Assembly (NCBI GenBank): GCA_030068145.1
Contig: JAPJBO010000245.1
Span: 186,001-250,000 of the forward strand
Source of the DNA: Diplonema papillatum
Taxonomy: Eukaryota; Euglenozoa; Diplonemea; Diplonemida; Diplonemidae
Direction of reading: 5' to 3'
Length of the DNA stretch: 64,000 nt
Below, piece after piece: positions 10,382 to 21,519 of this stretch. Made by a program: the position numbers and the translations under genes. Under the pieces are notes generated by a model that was given only the letters and a program-made list of their open reading frames with translations, ran no database searches and was not told the DNA's origin. Every line of letters starts with the position of its first letter. Within the stretch, counting starts at the first letter, position 1.

Positions 10382-10445
10382 TGTGGACATGGTCAACAGG
10401 ATCGTCAATCTGTCACCTTTGACGATCCTGTTGACCATGTCCACA
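10382..10445. repeat. Perfect 27-bp hairpin with a 10-base loop
   Basis: Left arm 10382-10408 (TGTGGACATGGTCAACAGG...) is exactly complementary to right arm 10419-10445. No T-run follows directly, so a terminator reading is weak; it resembles the tips of a deleted inverted-repeat element. Confidence 0.9.
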
Positions 10446-11004
10446 CTTCAGATTCGCAATCCCGCACATTCGAGCAAACTCGTCATCTCGACAGCTTCGA
10501 GGCGAGCAATCGCAGCTCGTCGAGTCAAGCTCAGGTAAAGGCTTTTCGACCGCTTTCGAATGGAGCCGAACCAGGAGATAAAACCTTAGGAACCGGCCAT
10601 AAGGCTCAAACCCTCGGAACAACTGTGCCCTGAGTAACTCACGCATTCCTCTGGACTAAGTGTTCTGCTGTCCGTATGAAATAAAAGGAGAAACGAAAAC
10701 AAAACGTGCGGAAGGACGCAACGAAGACTACATACGGGGGAAGGACTTCACCCCCGAATAAAGCAGGCGCATTGAGTCCCGAGAAGCAAACAGAACAGAG
10801 TGCTTGAGTTGTTGTCTTCCCCCCCCCCCCCGCGGCTAGACAAGGGAAGGTGCACGGGCGCCCTCCGGCAATGTGCCGGCGGGTGCGCGGTGCTGGGCCA
10901 GCCCCTTTTTCCGACGTCGTGCAGTACGCAGTAGTCAGCAAGGTCCGGTGGGAAGTGTCCCCTGCTGCTCCAGTAGATCCATTCCCAGCCCCGGAGAACC
11001 TCAG
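10446..11004. other. Spacer, no recognised gene
   Basis: Contains a 40-bp fragment (10622-10663, GTGCCCTGAGTAACTCACGC) of the dispersed repeat also found at 8936-9030 and 32962-33070, and a C-run near 10820. Open frames are weak. Confidence 0.4.
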
Positions 11005-11232
11005 CCCCTGGGGCCGGCTACGGCACTGGTGGCGTACCTGGCGCAGGCCCACGCGAACCACCACCAGCACGGCTGCTGCAACGACAACGCCGTCACCGAG
11101 AGCAGCGGCAGCGGCAGCAACAAGCCGCTGCAGCGCTTCTCGCCGCCGTCGTCGAACACGACCACTTCCCTCCCGCAGCAGCCGCTGCTGCCCTCGAACT
11201 CGGACGACTGCCACCCCGACCTCGTGCAATGA
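11005..11232 (+). CDS. Possible terminal exon of an unknown protein
   Basis: From a candidate acceptor (CCTCAG at 11000-11005) the plus strand encodes about 75 residues ending at TGA 11230-11232. It begins PLGPATALVAYLAQAHANHH and continues with Ser/Asn/Gln-rich sequence (SSGSGSNKPLQRFSPPS) and Pro/Gln/Leu clusters to HPDLVQ. Codons have very high third-position GC, as in the clear host genes, while the flanks do not. I recognise no domain and see no upstream exon. It could be the C-terminal exon of a longer gene or a chance GC-rich frame. Confidence 0.35.
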   Translation, partial: PLGPATALVAYLAQAHANHHQHGCCNDNAVTESSGSGSNKPLQRFSPPSSNTTTSLPQQPLLPSNSDDCHPDLVQ

Positions 11233-11610
11233 GACGCCATTTTATGCCTTCGCTCGACTGCATGCGAACAGCTGTGCTTCGAATGAGACATCCTGGTGTC
11301 TGCTATCAGTTCTAGGTCTCCATGGGAGAAAGCGCTTCGTGCCCGACAACGTGGGGCACGTCTCGTCGGGTTCCACCGTTTGTATACGCAGCAGCGGGAA
11401 CACCACCAAGGACGCAGAGTGCACAAAATTCAGCTAAAGTCCGCAAGGGAATCCGCCAAAGCGGACGTAGTGTGCCTAAAACGTCAGAACACCATCGAAT
11501 CCCGGAATAACTGTCACCCACAAAGGGTTTCCTGGGCTGCATCGGTGGTGGGTGCCTTTTTGGCACGCGTATTCCCGGCTTTCCTTCCTTCTTCGGGTTC
11601 CAGACGTGTC

Positions 11611-12940
11611 GAGCGTCTATACGACTGCCACACCGCGTTGGGAAGGTCGTTCGACGCTGTGCACGAAATGGCTGCAGCGGGCACACCTTCGCGCTTTTCT
11701 GGGCACGTCCATGACGTCAGGTAGCAGAGATCCAAGACGTGCTGAGCGTCTATACGACTGCCACACCTCGTTGGGAAGGTCATTCGACGCTGTGCACGAA
11801 ATGGCTGCAGCGGGCACACCTTCGCGCTTTTCTGGGCACGTCCATGACGTCAGGTAGCAGAGATCCAAGACGTGTTGAGCGTCTATACGACTGCCACACC
11901 TCGTTGGGAAGGTCATTCGACGCTGTGCACGAAATGGCTGCAGCGGGCACACCTTCGCGCTTTTCTGGGCACGTCCATGCCGTGAGGTAGCAGAGATCCA
12001 AGACGTGTTGAGCGTCTATACGACTGCCACACCTCGTTGGGAAGGTCATTCGACGCTGTGCACGAAATGGCTGCAGCGGGCACACCTTCGCGCTTTTCTG
12101 GGCACGTCCATGCCGTGAGGTAGCAGAGATCCAAGACGTGTTGAGCGTCTATACGACTGCCACACCTCGTTGGGAAGGTCATTCGACGCTGTGCACGAAA
12201 TGGCTGCAGCGGGCACACCTTCGCGCTTTTCTGGGCACGTCCATGACGTCAGGTAGCAGAGATCCAAGACGTGTTGAGCGTCTATACGACTGCCACACCT
12301 CGTTGGGAAGGTCATTCGACGCTGTGCACGAAATGGCTGCAGCGGGCACACCTTCGCGCTTTTCTGGGCACGTCCATGACGTCAGGTAGCAGAGATCCAA
12401 GACGTGTTGAGCGTCTATACGACTGCCACACCTCGTTGGGAAGGTCATTCGACGCTGTGCACGAAATGGCTGCAGCGGGCACACCTTCGCGCTTTTCTGG
12501 GCACGTCCATGACGTCAGGTAGCAGAGATCCAAGACGTGTTGAGCGTCTATACGACTGCCACACCTCGTTGGGAAGGTCATTCGACGCTGTGCACGAAAT
12601 GGCTGCAGCGGGCACACCTTCGCGCTTTTCTGGGCACGTCCATGACGTCAGGTAGCAGAGATCCAAGACGTGTTGAGCGTCTATACGACAGCCACACCCG
12701 CGTTGGGAAGGTCATTCGACGCTGTGCACGAAATGGCTGCAGCGGGCACACCTTCGCGCTTTTCTGGGCACGTCCATGACGTCAGGTAGCAGAGATCCAA
12801 GACGTGTTGAGCGTCTATACGACTGCCACACCTCGTTGGGAAGGTCATTCGACGCTGTGCACGAAATGGCTGCAGCGGGCACACCTTCGCGCTTTTCTGG
12901 GCACGTCCATGACGTCAGGTAGCAGAGATCCAAGACGTGT
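11611..12940. repeat. 133-bp tandem array, ten units, each with one CRE-like site
   Basis: Units begin GAGCGTCTATACGACTGCC at 11611, 11744, 11877, 12010, 12143, 12276, 12409, 12542, 12675 and 12809. Most are nearly identical. Eight contain the palindrome TGACGTCA; units 3 and 4 have CATGCCGTGAGG there. Because 133 is not a multiple of three, no single protein repeat is encoded. It is most likely a satellite kept uniform by unequal exchange. Confidence 0.95.
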
Positions 12941-14744
12941 CTGTCGTTTGTCCACGTCAGGCCAATATGGGGAGCAATATCAGCTAGCTGTAGCTAAGTT
13001 GGCGACATTTTCCCGCTGGTCCACATAGCAGACCTTTTCCGACGAATTTTTGCTTGCGAACAGCTCCGATGAAGAGATCCGTGAAAAATAGACCCGGGGA
13101 CAAAAAAACTATGTGCGTGGTCAGTAGTTTTTACAATTTGCAGGGCACCGGGCGTAGAAACCACCAGCCTGACCAGGAGCGCGTTGTCCGAAGACGACAA
13201 TTTCCCCCCGGAAGCCGCGGAGGCGGTGTCGGAACGCGAGAAAGAGAGAATCTGCGTGGATGATCCGCATTCGCCGCACCCAGCCCAGGTGCGCGGCGCC
13301 TCGGCGCGTTGTCGACTGAGAACTTCCGCCAGCGGGCACTAAGAGAACTTCGAACCGGCCATCCGGCCAGGCTGCGGCGCGCTGGGCGAGCTGAATAGAT
13401 CGTCCAGCTCATGTCTGCTCCCGGCTTGCGGTGGCCTTTGCGCGCTGCGTTGTTGCATTGGTCTGCATGGACGCAGGAAAACGAGCCTTGTGCTTCGACG
13501 AAGGAGGTGGAACTGAAACCTTACAACTACAGTGCTTATCGAGGGGGTAAAACGTTACGAGACTGCGATTTTTGCCGGTATTTTGTGTTTCCGGCAAAAA
13601 AGTCGCGCATTCAGTTGCCTGTGACGGCGTTCTTTTTACAATGTGCCATTATGCACTAGCCACTATGGCTGCTCAAATTGTCAAGTTGCCTAGATTCGCT
13701 GCTGATCTGCTGCTTGGCTCTGCATGCATGCATAGTGTAGAGTGCATCTTTTTGTTGAGCTGGACGCCGATTTGGCCTGCGTTTCAGCTGCGCCGTGTTC
13801 GCCGTCGCGATTTTCAACTCAAGAGAAAGAGGGGAAGTTCTTTCGGAACACGGCTAGCCTATCGGCGTTCGCGCGAGCACTGGATGCATGCCTGGCAAAA
13901 GCACACCTGGGGTCGGAATGAGACCGCACGTGGGTGGGAGCGGAGAGCAGCGTGTCGGGAAACAGGTTGCGCAGGCCGTCGGCACCAGACGGTGTGGGGC
14001 TGTTGTTCGACGACGGCGCTGTGTGGGCCGGCGACGCATTGGCGGAGAACCTGAATTTGTTGGATTGAGGGTTCGAGGACCGGAGACGACTCCTGGTTGC
14101 AGGTCGTCTGTACCAAGTGGAGAGTAGATTAGCTTATTGTGCCTAACAGATGCAATGTGTCCAGAACAAACCAATTGTGTCTCGACCCTTTTTTTTTATG
14201 TTCTGCTAGCAAACTCGTGGTTATCGGTGGATGGGGGTGTCTTACACTCTAATCTTGCTGGACTTGATCTCATGCATCAGCCCAAGTGGCAGAAAACTTA
14301 AAGAGGTGGCAGGCGCCCAGGTCAAGAAGAAGAAGTGGCATACGGGTCTTGCGTGCTGGCGGCGCTGCCGACGTTGGGGAAATGCGAGGCGGGAGACGAT
14401 TGGTTCTGTCGCGGGTTGCGGTTGTTTCCGACCAGTTCTCGCTGGAGAGCGAACTTAGTAACAGCTCAACAAGCGTTTTCGTGTATCTTGCAGCATTTTC
14501 ATGTGCGTTGAAAGTCGTAAAGCTCAACAAGCTTTTTAGCGTGGATTCGGGTGCTGAGAACTTGTTGCCAGATAAGAACGAGCTTGCTAAGGAGAGGCGT
14601 CGCTCTACCCCGCAGCCAATCGGTAGCAACGACGCCCTCTTCCCCTTTGCAAGTTGCCGAGATCGTTCGTGTCACGCCGCCGCGTCCGACACCCAGCTCT
14701 CCGCAACTTGCAACTTGCAAAGGAGAGGCGTCGCAAACGCACAT
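12941..14744. other. Spacer with dispersed repeat fragments, no recognised gene
   Basis: Position 13012-13165 is a copy of the GAAAAATAGACCCGGGG repeat. Near 13570-13630 the phrase GTCGCGCATTCAGTTGCC resembles phrases near 18770, 33610 and 55500. Open frames up to about 160 residues are not protein-like. Confidence 0.4.
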
Positions 14745-14842
14745 GGACACGATTCAAATGGAAACGACTCACATGGAAACAATTCAAATGGAAACGCCTC
14801 ACATGGAAACTATTCAAATGGAAACGATTCAAATGGAAAACG
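14745..14842. repeat. Short imperfect tandem repeat (ATGGAAACRATTCAA type)
   Basis: About seven 12-15-bp units alternate between CAAATGGAAACGATT and CACATGGAAACGACT forms. The array overlaps the very 3' end of the kinase frame at 14829, so the last kinase residues may be repeat-derived. Confidence 0.75.
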
Positions 14843-15328
14843 ACTCACATGGAAACGTGCATACCGAAGGTCCGGGGCTCCACATGTTCACAGCCGACGA
14901 GCCGCACTTAGCGTCCAAACTCGACTGCGACGGGAACAAATCGAAAGCCGGGGCCGCCGGCGACGACGAGGCGAAGAGGGGCTGCTGGCAGTGCTGCTGC
15001 TGCTGTTGCTGCCGCTGTGGCTGCTGCTGCAGCTGGGGCTGCTGTTGCGGTCGGGAGAAGAGATGCTGCTGCTGTTGGTGTTGCTGCTGCTGTTGGTGCT
15101 GTTGATGCTGCGGTTGCGCTTGAGGCTGCTGTTGCGGCGAGGAGAAGAGATGCTGCTGCTGTTGCGGCTGTTGGTGCTGCTGCTGCTGCTGCTGTTGCTG
15201 CGGCGGCTGCTGCTGGGATTGGGAGAAGAGATGCTGCAGGGCGGCCTTAGGCGGAGGCCCCCCCGCGCGCGGCGCCGGCTGCGCGTCGCCGCCAGGAAAC
15301 AGAGCTGCCGCACCCTGGCCCGGCCGAC

Positions 15329-15383
<55 letters not shown>

Positions 15384-15514
15384 AGCCTGCCGCGCGCCTC
15401 CTCCCTCCGCCCAGTCGATCATACCAAAGAGCTTGTTGGCCGGCTTCCCGGCGTCGCCCTTCGGCTGCTGCTGCTGCTTCGTTGCGTGCGCTGGGGCGCC
15501 GAGGGACCCCTGGG

Positions 15515-15557
<43 letters not shown>

Positions 15558-16475
15558 AGGTTCTCTTGGGGTGAGGCGCGGGTGGACGGGTTGGACGCCC
15601 TTGACGGTCCTCGCGACGGGCGAGTCGCCGAGGAGCCGGCAGCAGCGCCTGTTGATCATTTCGGCGGTCGGGCGCGTGGCGATGTCGCGGTTGAGGATCC
15701 ACGGGATCAGGTCGACGACGTCGTCCGGGAACCGCGGCTTGCTCGGCACCGAGTACCGCACGCCGGCGATCGCGACCGGCGAGTCGGGGAACGGCGACTC
15801 GAAGAACATCGCCGTGTACAGCAGCACGCCGAGCGCCCAATTGTCGACGCGCTCGTCCATCCGCTCGAGGGCCATCACGTCGCACTGTTCGGGCGCCCGG
15901 TACGCGAGCGTCGTCTTCGAGTTCAGCTCGTCCTCGACGAACGCGATGTCCTTCCCGTTGCTGCAGTGGTACGCGAACGTCGTGCTCGACCCGAAGTCGC
16001 AGATCTTAAAGTTCGTCGACGAGTAGCAGAGCACGTTTTCGGCCTTCAGGTCGCGGTGGGCGATGGGAACGGGCTGCGCGTGGAGCTCCGCCACGGCTGA
16101 GCTCACGTCGGCCATGATGCGGAGGATCGCTTCCTTCGAGAACCGCCGGTTGGTTTGGAGGAGTCTGTTCATGGCCGCGACCAGGCTGCCGAGCTCCGCG
16201 AGAGGCATCACGATGTAGACCATGATCGCATCGCCGCGCTTCTTCTTCTCGCTGGCGAGGCACTCGACGAGGTGCGGGTGCGGGATGTCGGTCATGATGC
16301 GGATCTCGCGCTTGACGGCCTCGATGTCATCCTTGTCCTGCACGGAGCTGCGCTTGATGGCGACCTTGTCGCCCTCCTCGCTCCGCGCCGCGTACACGAT
16401 GCCGAAGGAACCCTCGCCGAGCTTCCCGGCGACGCCGTACTGCTTCTGCTGCACGGTTATCACATCGGGGGTCAT
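14829..16475 (-). CDS. NAK-type (AAK1/BIKE/GAK-like) Ser/Thr kinase with poly-Gln tail
   Basis: The ATG at 16475 gives 548 residues. The kinase domain spans about residues 12-285: glycine loop GEGSFGIVY, catalytic Lys 41 in VAIK, HRDLKAEN (140-147), DFG (160-162) and APE (194-196). A conserved Glu for the Lys pairing lies in the VKREI helix. GEGSFGIVYAA, HRDLKAENVL and the FKICDFGSSTT stretch are typical of the NAK family, which phosphorylates clathrin-adaptor subunits at endocytic membranes in other eukaryotes; that role is inferred. Residues ~310-530 are dominated by poly-Gln from CAG runs (plus-strand CTG runs near 15331-15382 and 15518-15556), interspersed with LF dipeptide motifs (KLFGM, HLFSQ, HLFSSP, HLFSRP, PLFASS, FDLFPS). 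FDLF resembles adaptor-ear ligands. Sequence upstream of 16475 stays open but has no other ATG. The 3' end overlaps a short repeat, so the final ~20 residues are uncertain. Confidence 0.85.
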
Positions 16476-17054
16476 CCAGCCCCGACGGCCCGCCCCGCCC
16501 CCGCTTGCAACCTGTTTGTGCGCACGCGTTTCATTCTTTGGACGTACGACGCGACAAGGAGAGTGGCTGAGAGTTCTTGGCTGTGAGGCCAAGGTGCCGT
16601 TCCGGCATGTTTGGGCGCACTTGAGTGCCGTGCAGTGGAGTCGGGTTCGACGAGAGCGACAGTGACTTTCGCGTGGTATTGAGTTGTAGTGCAGTGGGCT
16701 AATTGTCTAAGTTTACTAAGGGATTCTGCAAGCAGAGTTGGGTCCCTAACTCACCCTCACCATGAGCCCAGGTTTGGGTGGTGGTGGTGGTTGGTTTGAC
16801 ATCTTCTTTTCGCCTGCCCGTCCTTCCCCCTGGCGGCTGATTGCATAACATGCAAGCACCGCGATGCCCCCCAGTTCAACAGGAAAGAGGGACCCTCGTG
16901 AACTGCATTACGTGACCTCAGCAAACTCGCTGTGCGCAGCACTCCAAAACGTGGCAAGGAGGCAACACAGGGTTTTGCGCATGTGCGAATGATAAGCCAC
17001 AGGAGCGAGTACAAGGGCAAAGTCTTTTGAGGCTGGACTTCACACTTTTCGTGT
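16476..17054. other. No recognised feature
   Basis: Region upstream of the kinase gene. No recognisable TATA-like box, RNA gene or repeat except a short phrase near 16870 (GGAAAGAGGGACCCTCGTG) that recurs inverted near 28160. Confidence 0.4.
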
Positions 17055-17514
17055 CAGGCGAGACGCGTTCCTCCCCAGTCGCTCACTTCTCAGAAACCCG
17101 AAGCAGCACCGGCCTATTTGCTGTGACAGCCTTCCGTGTGCGGTTTCTACGGCAGCGAGATCCCGTCGGACGCGCGCCACTTCTTTCGCTGCTAGCGAAA
17201 CTCAACATACTAGGCATGACGAATCCGCATCAGCATGTGAGTCGTGCCTGGCATGAAGTCTTTGTCGATTTTCGAGGACACATTCAGGCGAGACGCGTTC
17301 CTCCCCAGTCGCTCACTTCTCAGAAACCCGAAGCAGCACCGGCCTATTTGCTGTGACAGCCTTCCGTGTGCGGTTTCTACGGCAGCGAGATCCCGTCGGA
17401 CGCGCGCCACTTCTTTCGCTGCTAGCGAAACTCAACATACTAGGCATGACGAATCCGCATCAGCATGTGAGTCGTGCCTGGCATGAAGTCTTTGTCGATT
17501 TTCGAGGACACATT
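17055..17514. repeat. 230-bp exact-looking tandem duplication
   Basis: CAGGCGAGACGCGTTCCTCC begins at 17055 and again at 17285, and both copies run to a shared TTCGAGGACACATT end. I see essentially no differences, so the duplication is recent or an assembly effect. The frames inside are not recognisable proteins. Confidence 0.9.
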
Positions 17515-20058
17515 GAGAAGGATTTTCTCGTGCGCTGTTTCTGCTGCTGCCTCCCCGAGATGGTCCTTGCCCTCTTGAAGGACCTCGTCGTTTAGGCGTG
17601 CGGTCATCGGAGAGAAGGCCTGTGGTTCGTTTGTGCGGAACCCCGCATGCTTTTCGGTGAGTTTCCGGTCGTACGCGGGCAGCTACTAAATTGTTTTTCA
17701 GCGCCAACAAATCGGAGGGAACGAGGTTCGCTCGCTTGAATCTCTCCGACGAAGCGCGCCCTTTGCCACCAGCAGGAAGGCGAGGCGAGAGGCACAGGCT
17801 CGTGCAACCCTCTTAAAATGGAGGTCTGAAGTCACTTTGTAGTCGTTCGGGTTTCAAGGGCGTTCTTCTGCAGTTCTCCTGTTGACCGTTGAGGCTGAAA
17901 GCGTTCGACCGAGCGGAATGAGCGGGAAGAAGGAAGACAGCTTAACGAGACAAGAAAGAAGGAACAGCAATGCAAGGAACACAAGTAACAAAGTGTGCGC
18001 GTGTATGGTTGTCGGTGAGTAAGTGTGCGGCGGCACGTGGCGGGTCACTTCTTTTCCATACTTTTTTTTTTACCGCCAGCGGCAGCAGTGAGTCTAACTA
18101 GCCCACTTGATGGGTGAAACTTATCGGCAAGCTTTCTCTGCCGGCGGAAGAGTGTTTGGGCTAGAGTCTTTCTTTTGAGTCTCTTTTGAGTGCGTCGCTC
18201 CCCTCCCTGAGGGGCAGCAACACGGCGCACCAGTCATGTCATTCCCTAGCCATTTGCTACTGATCTTTTTAGTCACAAGACTACTAGTCCTACGACTACT
18301 GTCAGTATTAAGAATGGCTTGCCATTCTTTCACGTGATTGACCAGCCACTTTTGTGGGAAGAACAGGTACCCTTATAAAGGGATTCCTTCAAAATGCAGC
18401 AGTCACTAGTAAGAAACAGTAAGAATATTTGAACCACTAGTAAGAATGACTACTGGACCCAGCCACAAGTTGCGATTGTGGAACAATTCGCCACAATCAC
18501 ATGACCATGTGGTCTATTAGGCCACAATGTCGTGGCTAAATCAGGCTGCAGTTGTAGACACCCTTGGTGCCGTCCTCTTCACGTCTTGACTGTCGCGTGC
18601 TTGCACTACGCCTGTCCGCACGCGCACGCAGAAAAGTGAGCGCAGGTGCCACTTCGACCAGTCATTGATTACGCAGTTCAGTTGTCTGTGTGACGGCCGA
18701 TTCTTGGTAGGTCTCCACTGTTGCATGGGTTGAGAATTGATGGGTGATCCCTTTGGGCTGCCGGCGATAATCGCGCAGTCAGTTGTCAGTGACGAAGCTC
18801 TCTCCCCCCCCCCGATTGGAGGAAGTATTGGGTTGCTCAGTACCGACCCCGGTCTGGAGCCGGGAGCTAATTTGGCTGTTTGTACAGGCGGCTTCAGTTT
18901 CCGCTTCAAAAAAAAAAAAGCCGATTAACCACATACGGACGGAGGGTGTGAAATTTTGGGGAGCTGGACTTTTCAAGGCAAACCTTGGGTCATACTCAAA
19001 AGGGGGTTTCGTAGGTCAGAAATGGGAACCGAGGGGTGCATGTGGAAAGATTTCGTGGCAGATCTTTGAAATGCGCACCTCGACACTGAATGAATACGCA
19101 TGGAAGGGACCCAGGGGCGCCTTGCAAGATACCCGCGAATTAATGGATTAACTACCATATATCATGCAGGGTCAAACCCTTGTGTCTTAATGGCGTAGTT
19201 CGTCCCGTATGTGATTAAGCTGGATCCGGGAAACCCAGGAGTGGCTAACACCCGGCCTGTTTTGTTGTTGGTAGTATACGAATGTACACGGTGGACCGGT
19301 CGTTCCTTTGGTTGAGCCCATCGCTGCTGAATTGTTAATACACCAGGGTTGAACGCTTCCGTCCGCCACTAAACCCAGACTTACCTGTTTCGAGCGGGCT
19401 GCAGCTCGTTCCTCCTTGGCGTGCTAACCGACCGGTGCTTTGTGAGCCGGAGAGCGAGAATCTGTGGGATAGAGTGCCCGTCAAGAACCTGTGGTGATCC
19501 GAGTTCCCTTTTATATTTATTGTGTTGCGTTTTTGGAGCCTCTGGGGCCCCCCCGGGGGGGGGGGGGGGGGGGGAATGCAGCTTCACCCGGCTTTGCGTT
19601 TATTGGACTTTTCTCGTTTTCAGAAGTCTGTCAATTGACTGTGCGGCGCCGGGGGTGAGAGAGAGAGAGAGAGAGAACACATCAAAACAAGTCAAAACGG
19701 TCTCCACGCCTCCTGCAGTCTCAGGGCCTCCCCGCCCACCCTGCAAGTATACTCGCGGTCACCACTACCGCGCCGACTTCCAGAACAACTGAAAAGTGTG
19801 CGTGTGCAAGAAGACGCGTGCGGCGGCGGCGAAGCATTCTCGTAGCTATCTCCAACACGTCCGCCCGCATGTCGCGTTGGGCTGCTGGGGGGGTGGGGGC
19901 TATTTTCTACCGGTATACTAGTACTGTCTCCAGTTCCTGAGGCTGGACCGTGCCAAGACTCGGACAAGCCAGACAACTAGGCCGCGTCGGGTTTGATGAT
20001 TGCTGTCACGAAGGAAAGAGTGCGGTGTTGAGCACATACCCATTCCAAGCACGTTCTT
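17515..20058. other. Spacer, no recognised gene
   Basis: Holds a 20-base G run (19555-19574), a short GA run near 19658 and phrases shared with 26370-26410 (GAACACATCAAAACAAGTCA). The section 18240-18540 is rich in ACTAGT and CCACAA phrases that look like decayed inverted-repeat elements. Frames are short. Confidence 0.4.
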
Positions 20059-20420
20059 GCAATCCCCCCCCCCTTCTCGCGAGGAAAAACGAATGTAAAA
20101 AGGCATTTCCCCCCGTCCCCTGGGTTCTTTCCGTTCAGTCTGAGAGAGCTGCGGCACCTCTTCTTGCACTTCCCCTGTTTCTCCCGCGAGGAAGCGCAGT
20201 CCTTTAAGCCACGGACACAGAAGGCGGACCTGTGCTCAACACCGCACTGGTCCCGTCTGCGCCGTGTTTCGGTCCTTTAAGCCACGGCGGACCATCATCA
20301 GCGCGGAACCTGTGTGTCTGCAGACAGGACAGCGGTGTGAGTCTGGTTTGTCAGGCGGCTGTTCGTAGCTCGTCACAGCCTTTTTACATTCGTTTTCCCT
20401 CGCGAGAAGGGGGGGGGGGC
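20059..20420. mobile_element. Small element with ~45-bp inverted ends
   Basis: Arms 20060-20104 and 20378-20420 are complementary through a G/C run, CTCGCGAGGAAAA and CGAATGTAAAAAGGC. The interior (20225-20365) is a second copy of the repeat at 55655-55790, sharing GTCTGCGCCGTGTTTCGGTC. Likely a non-autonomous DNA element of unknown superfamily. Confidence 0.6.
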
Positions 20421-20428
20421 AAGGATGG

Positions 20429-21215
20429 CAATAATAAAATACACTTGTATTTTATTCGTTGTATTTTATTGTATTTTATTGTATTTGATTCTGGAGAATT
20501 TGTATTCAATACAAGTCTGTATTTGGATTCCCATTTGCCTGCAGTTGATGTCTTCATTTTGCCTGTATCCACCTGGTCCAGACGAAAATATCGGGAATTT
20601 CGGGGAAATTCGCGGTATTTCCTTTGCGGCGCAAGGACTCGCCATCATCGAAGACAGAGACATGCACTCCGCGGCGGGCAGCGGTGCAAGATAAGGTACC
20701 AGCGGCAGTGCTCGTCGTTCCGGGACCTGAGTGGAAGACGACTGAGTCTGCCCGGTTTACACGTGACCCGCATCATGCCTGGTGGGAAATGTGGTCGAAG
20801 CTGAACCCGGATGCAAAACTACCGAAGTTTGCACAGCGCGTTTCACGCGTACCAGCCGGTACAGCAGACGCAGAGAGGGTGTTCAGCTTCATGGGGTGGC
20901 AAAACGAAAAGCGCCTTCTTGGCGAGATGCTGACGGCAGCAGGTCTTGACAAGTTACTTGCCGATATTGACCGGGAAAACAAAGCTGCCGAGGAAACGAA
21001 GAAGCGCGAGGAAAAGCAGGCTGAACCCAAGGCAAAAGTCGTCGATGTGGACCTCGAGAATCAGTGATCATTTAGAGTCAAAGACATGTCAAAAACATCA
21101 ACTACAGGGCAGCTGCACTGTAGCCTACAGGGTCTGTTTTTTTATTCTGTATTTAATTGTATTTTATTGTATTTTATTATTGAATTTGTATTTAATTATT
21201 TGACCCTTGTATTAT
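20429..21215 (+). mobile_element. Degenerate hAT-family transposon fragment
   Basis: The plus strand at about 20756-21067 encodes a hAT C-terminal dimerisation domain. Direct AT-rich arrays (TATTTTATTGTATTTTATT) lie on both sides, at 20440-20520 and 21140-21200, and the left one contains the palindrome AATAAAATACA-CT-TGTATTTTATT. I cannot define true inverted ends or an 8-bp target duplication, so the borders are approximate. Confidence 0.6.
20756..21067 (+). pseudogene. hAT transposase, C-terminal dimerisation domain only
   Basis: The open frame begins at 20624 but resembles hAT only from about 20756. It shows the WW motif (HHAWWEMW), then LPKFAQRVSRVPAG, then the signature AERVFSFMGW with a downstream KRLLGEMLTAAGLDKLL helix, ending with a charged tail at TGA. 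This domain mediates transposase dimerisation in hAT elements. Full hAT transposases have 600-800 residues with a BED zinc finger and RNase-H-like core; neither is visible upstream, where the sequence is AT-repeat and non-coding. The ERVFS motif replaces the more common ER-FS form in an ordinary way. The remnant may be the last exon of a longer, now truncated gene, or could have been captured by a host gene, for which I see no evidence. Confidence 0.75.
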
Positions 21216-21500
21216 ACCACGGTTTCGTTCCCCTCTGCCATTGAAGGTTACTCACCACTCCGGGTGACTCTCGGAATTGGATTACCTTCTGCTGTCGTTC
21301 GTCTTGTGGCATGGTCTTCACAGACGCTGGCGTCCGGCATTTTGCACGCGCGTCGCAGTCGTTGGGTGGTATTGCCAAGGGGTTTCATCGGACACTCGGG
21401 TGAGCTTCGTACTTCACCGCCGCAGGTTCCCCCACTGCTTGGCTGCCTGCATGATTCAAAATGGGTGGCCGTTTATTTGGTGCGGCTCAATTTTTTTTTG
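21216..21500. other. Short spacer, no recognised gene
   Basis: The last part (21451-21500, CATGATTCAAAATGGGTGG) matches the border of the repeat at 22769-22850 and, inverted, at 49960-50035. Confidence 0.4.
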
Positions 21501-21519
21501 GTCTGAAAACCGGTTCGGG

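Noticed and set aside
10382-10445. Rho-independent-type terminator
   Set aside because: The hairpin is not followed by a T-run and the genome is eukaryotic.
11611-12940. CRISPR-like array
   Set aside because: The 133-bp units are repeated in full with no spacer variation, and the window is eukaryotic.
14286-16100. 604-residue plus-strand frame with Leu and Ala runs opposite the kinase
   Set aside because: It is the complement of CAG repeats and GC-rich kinase codons; the opposite strand has all kinase motifs.
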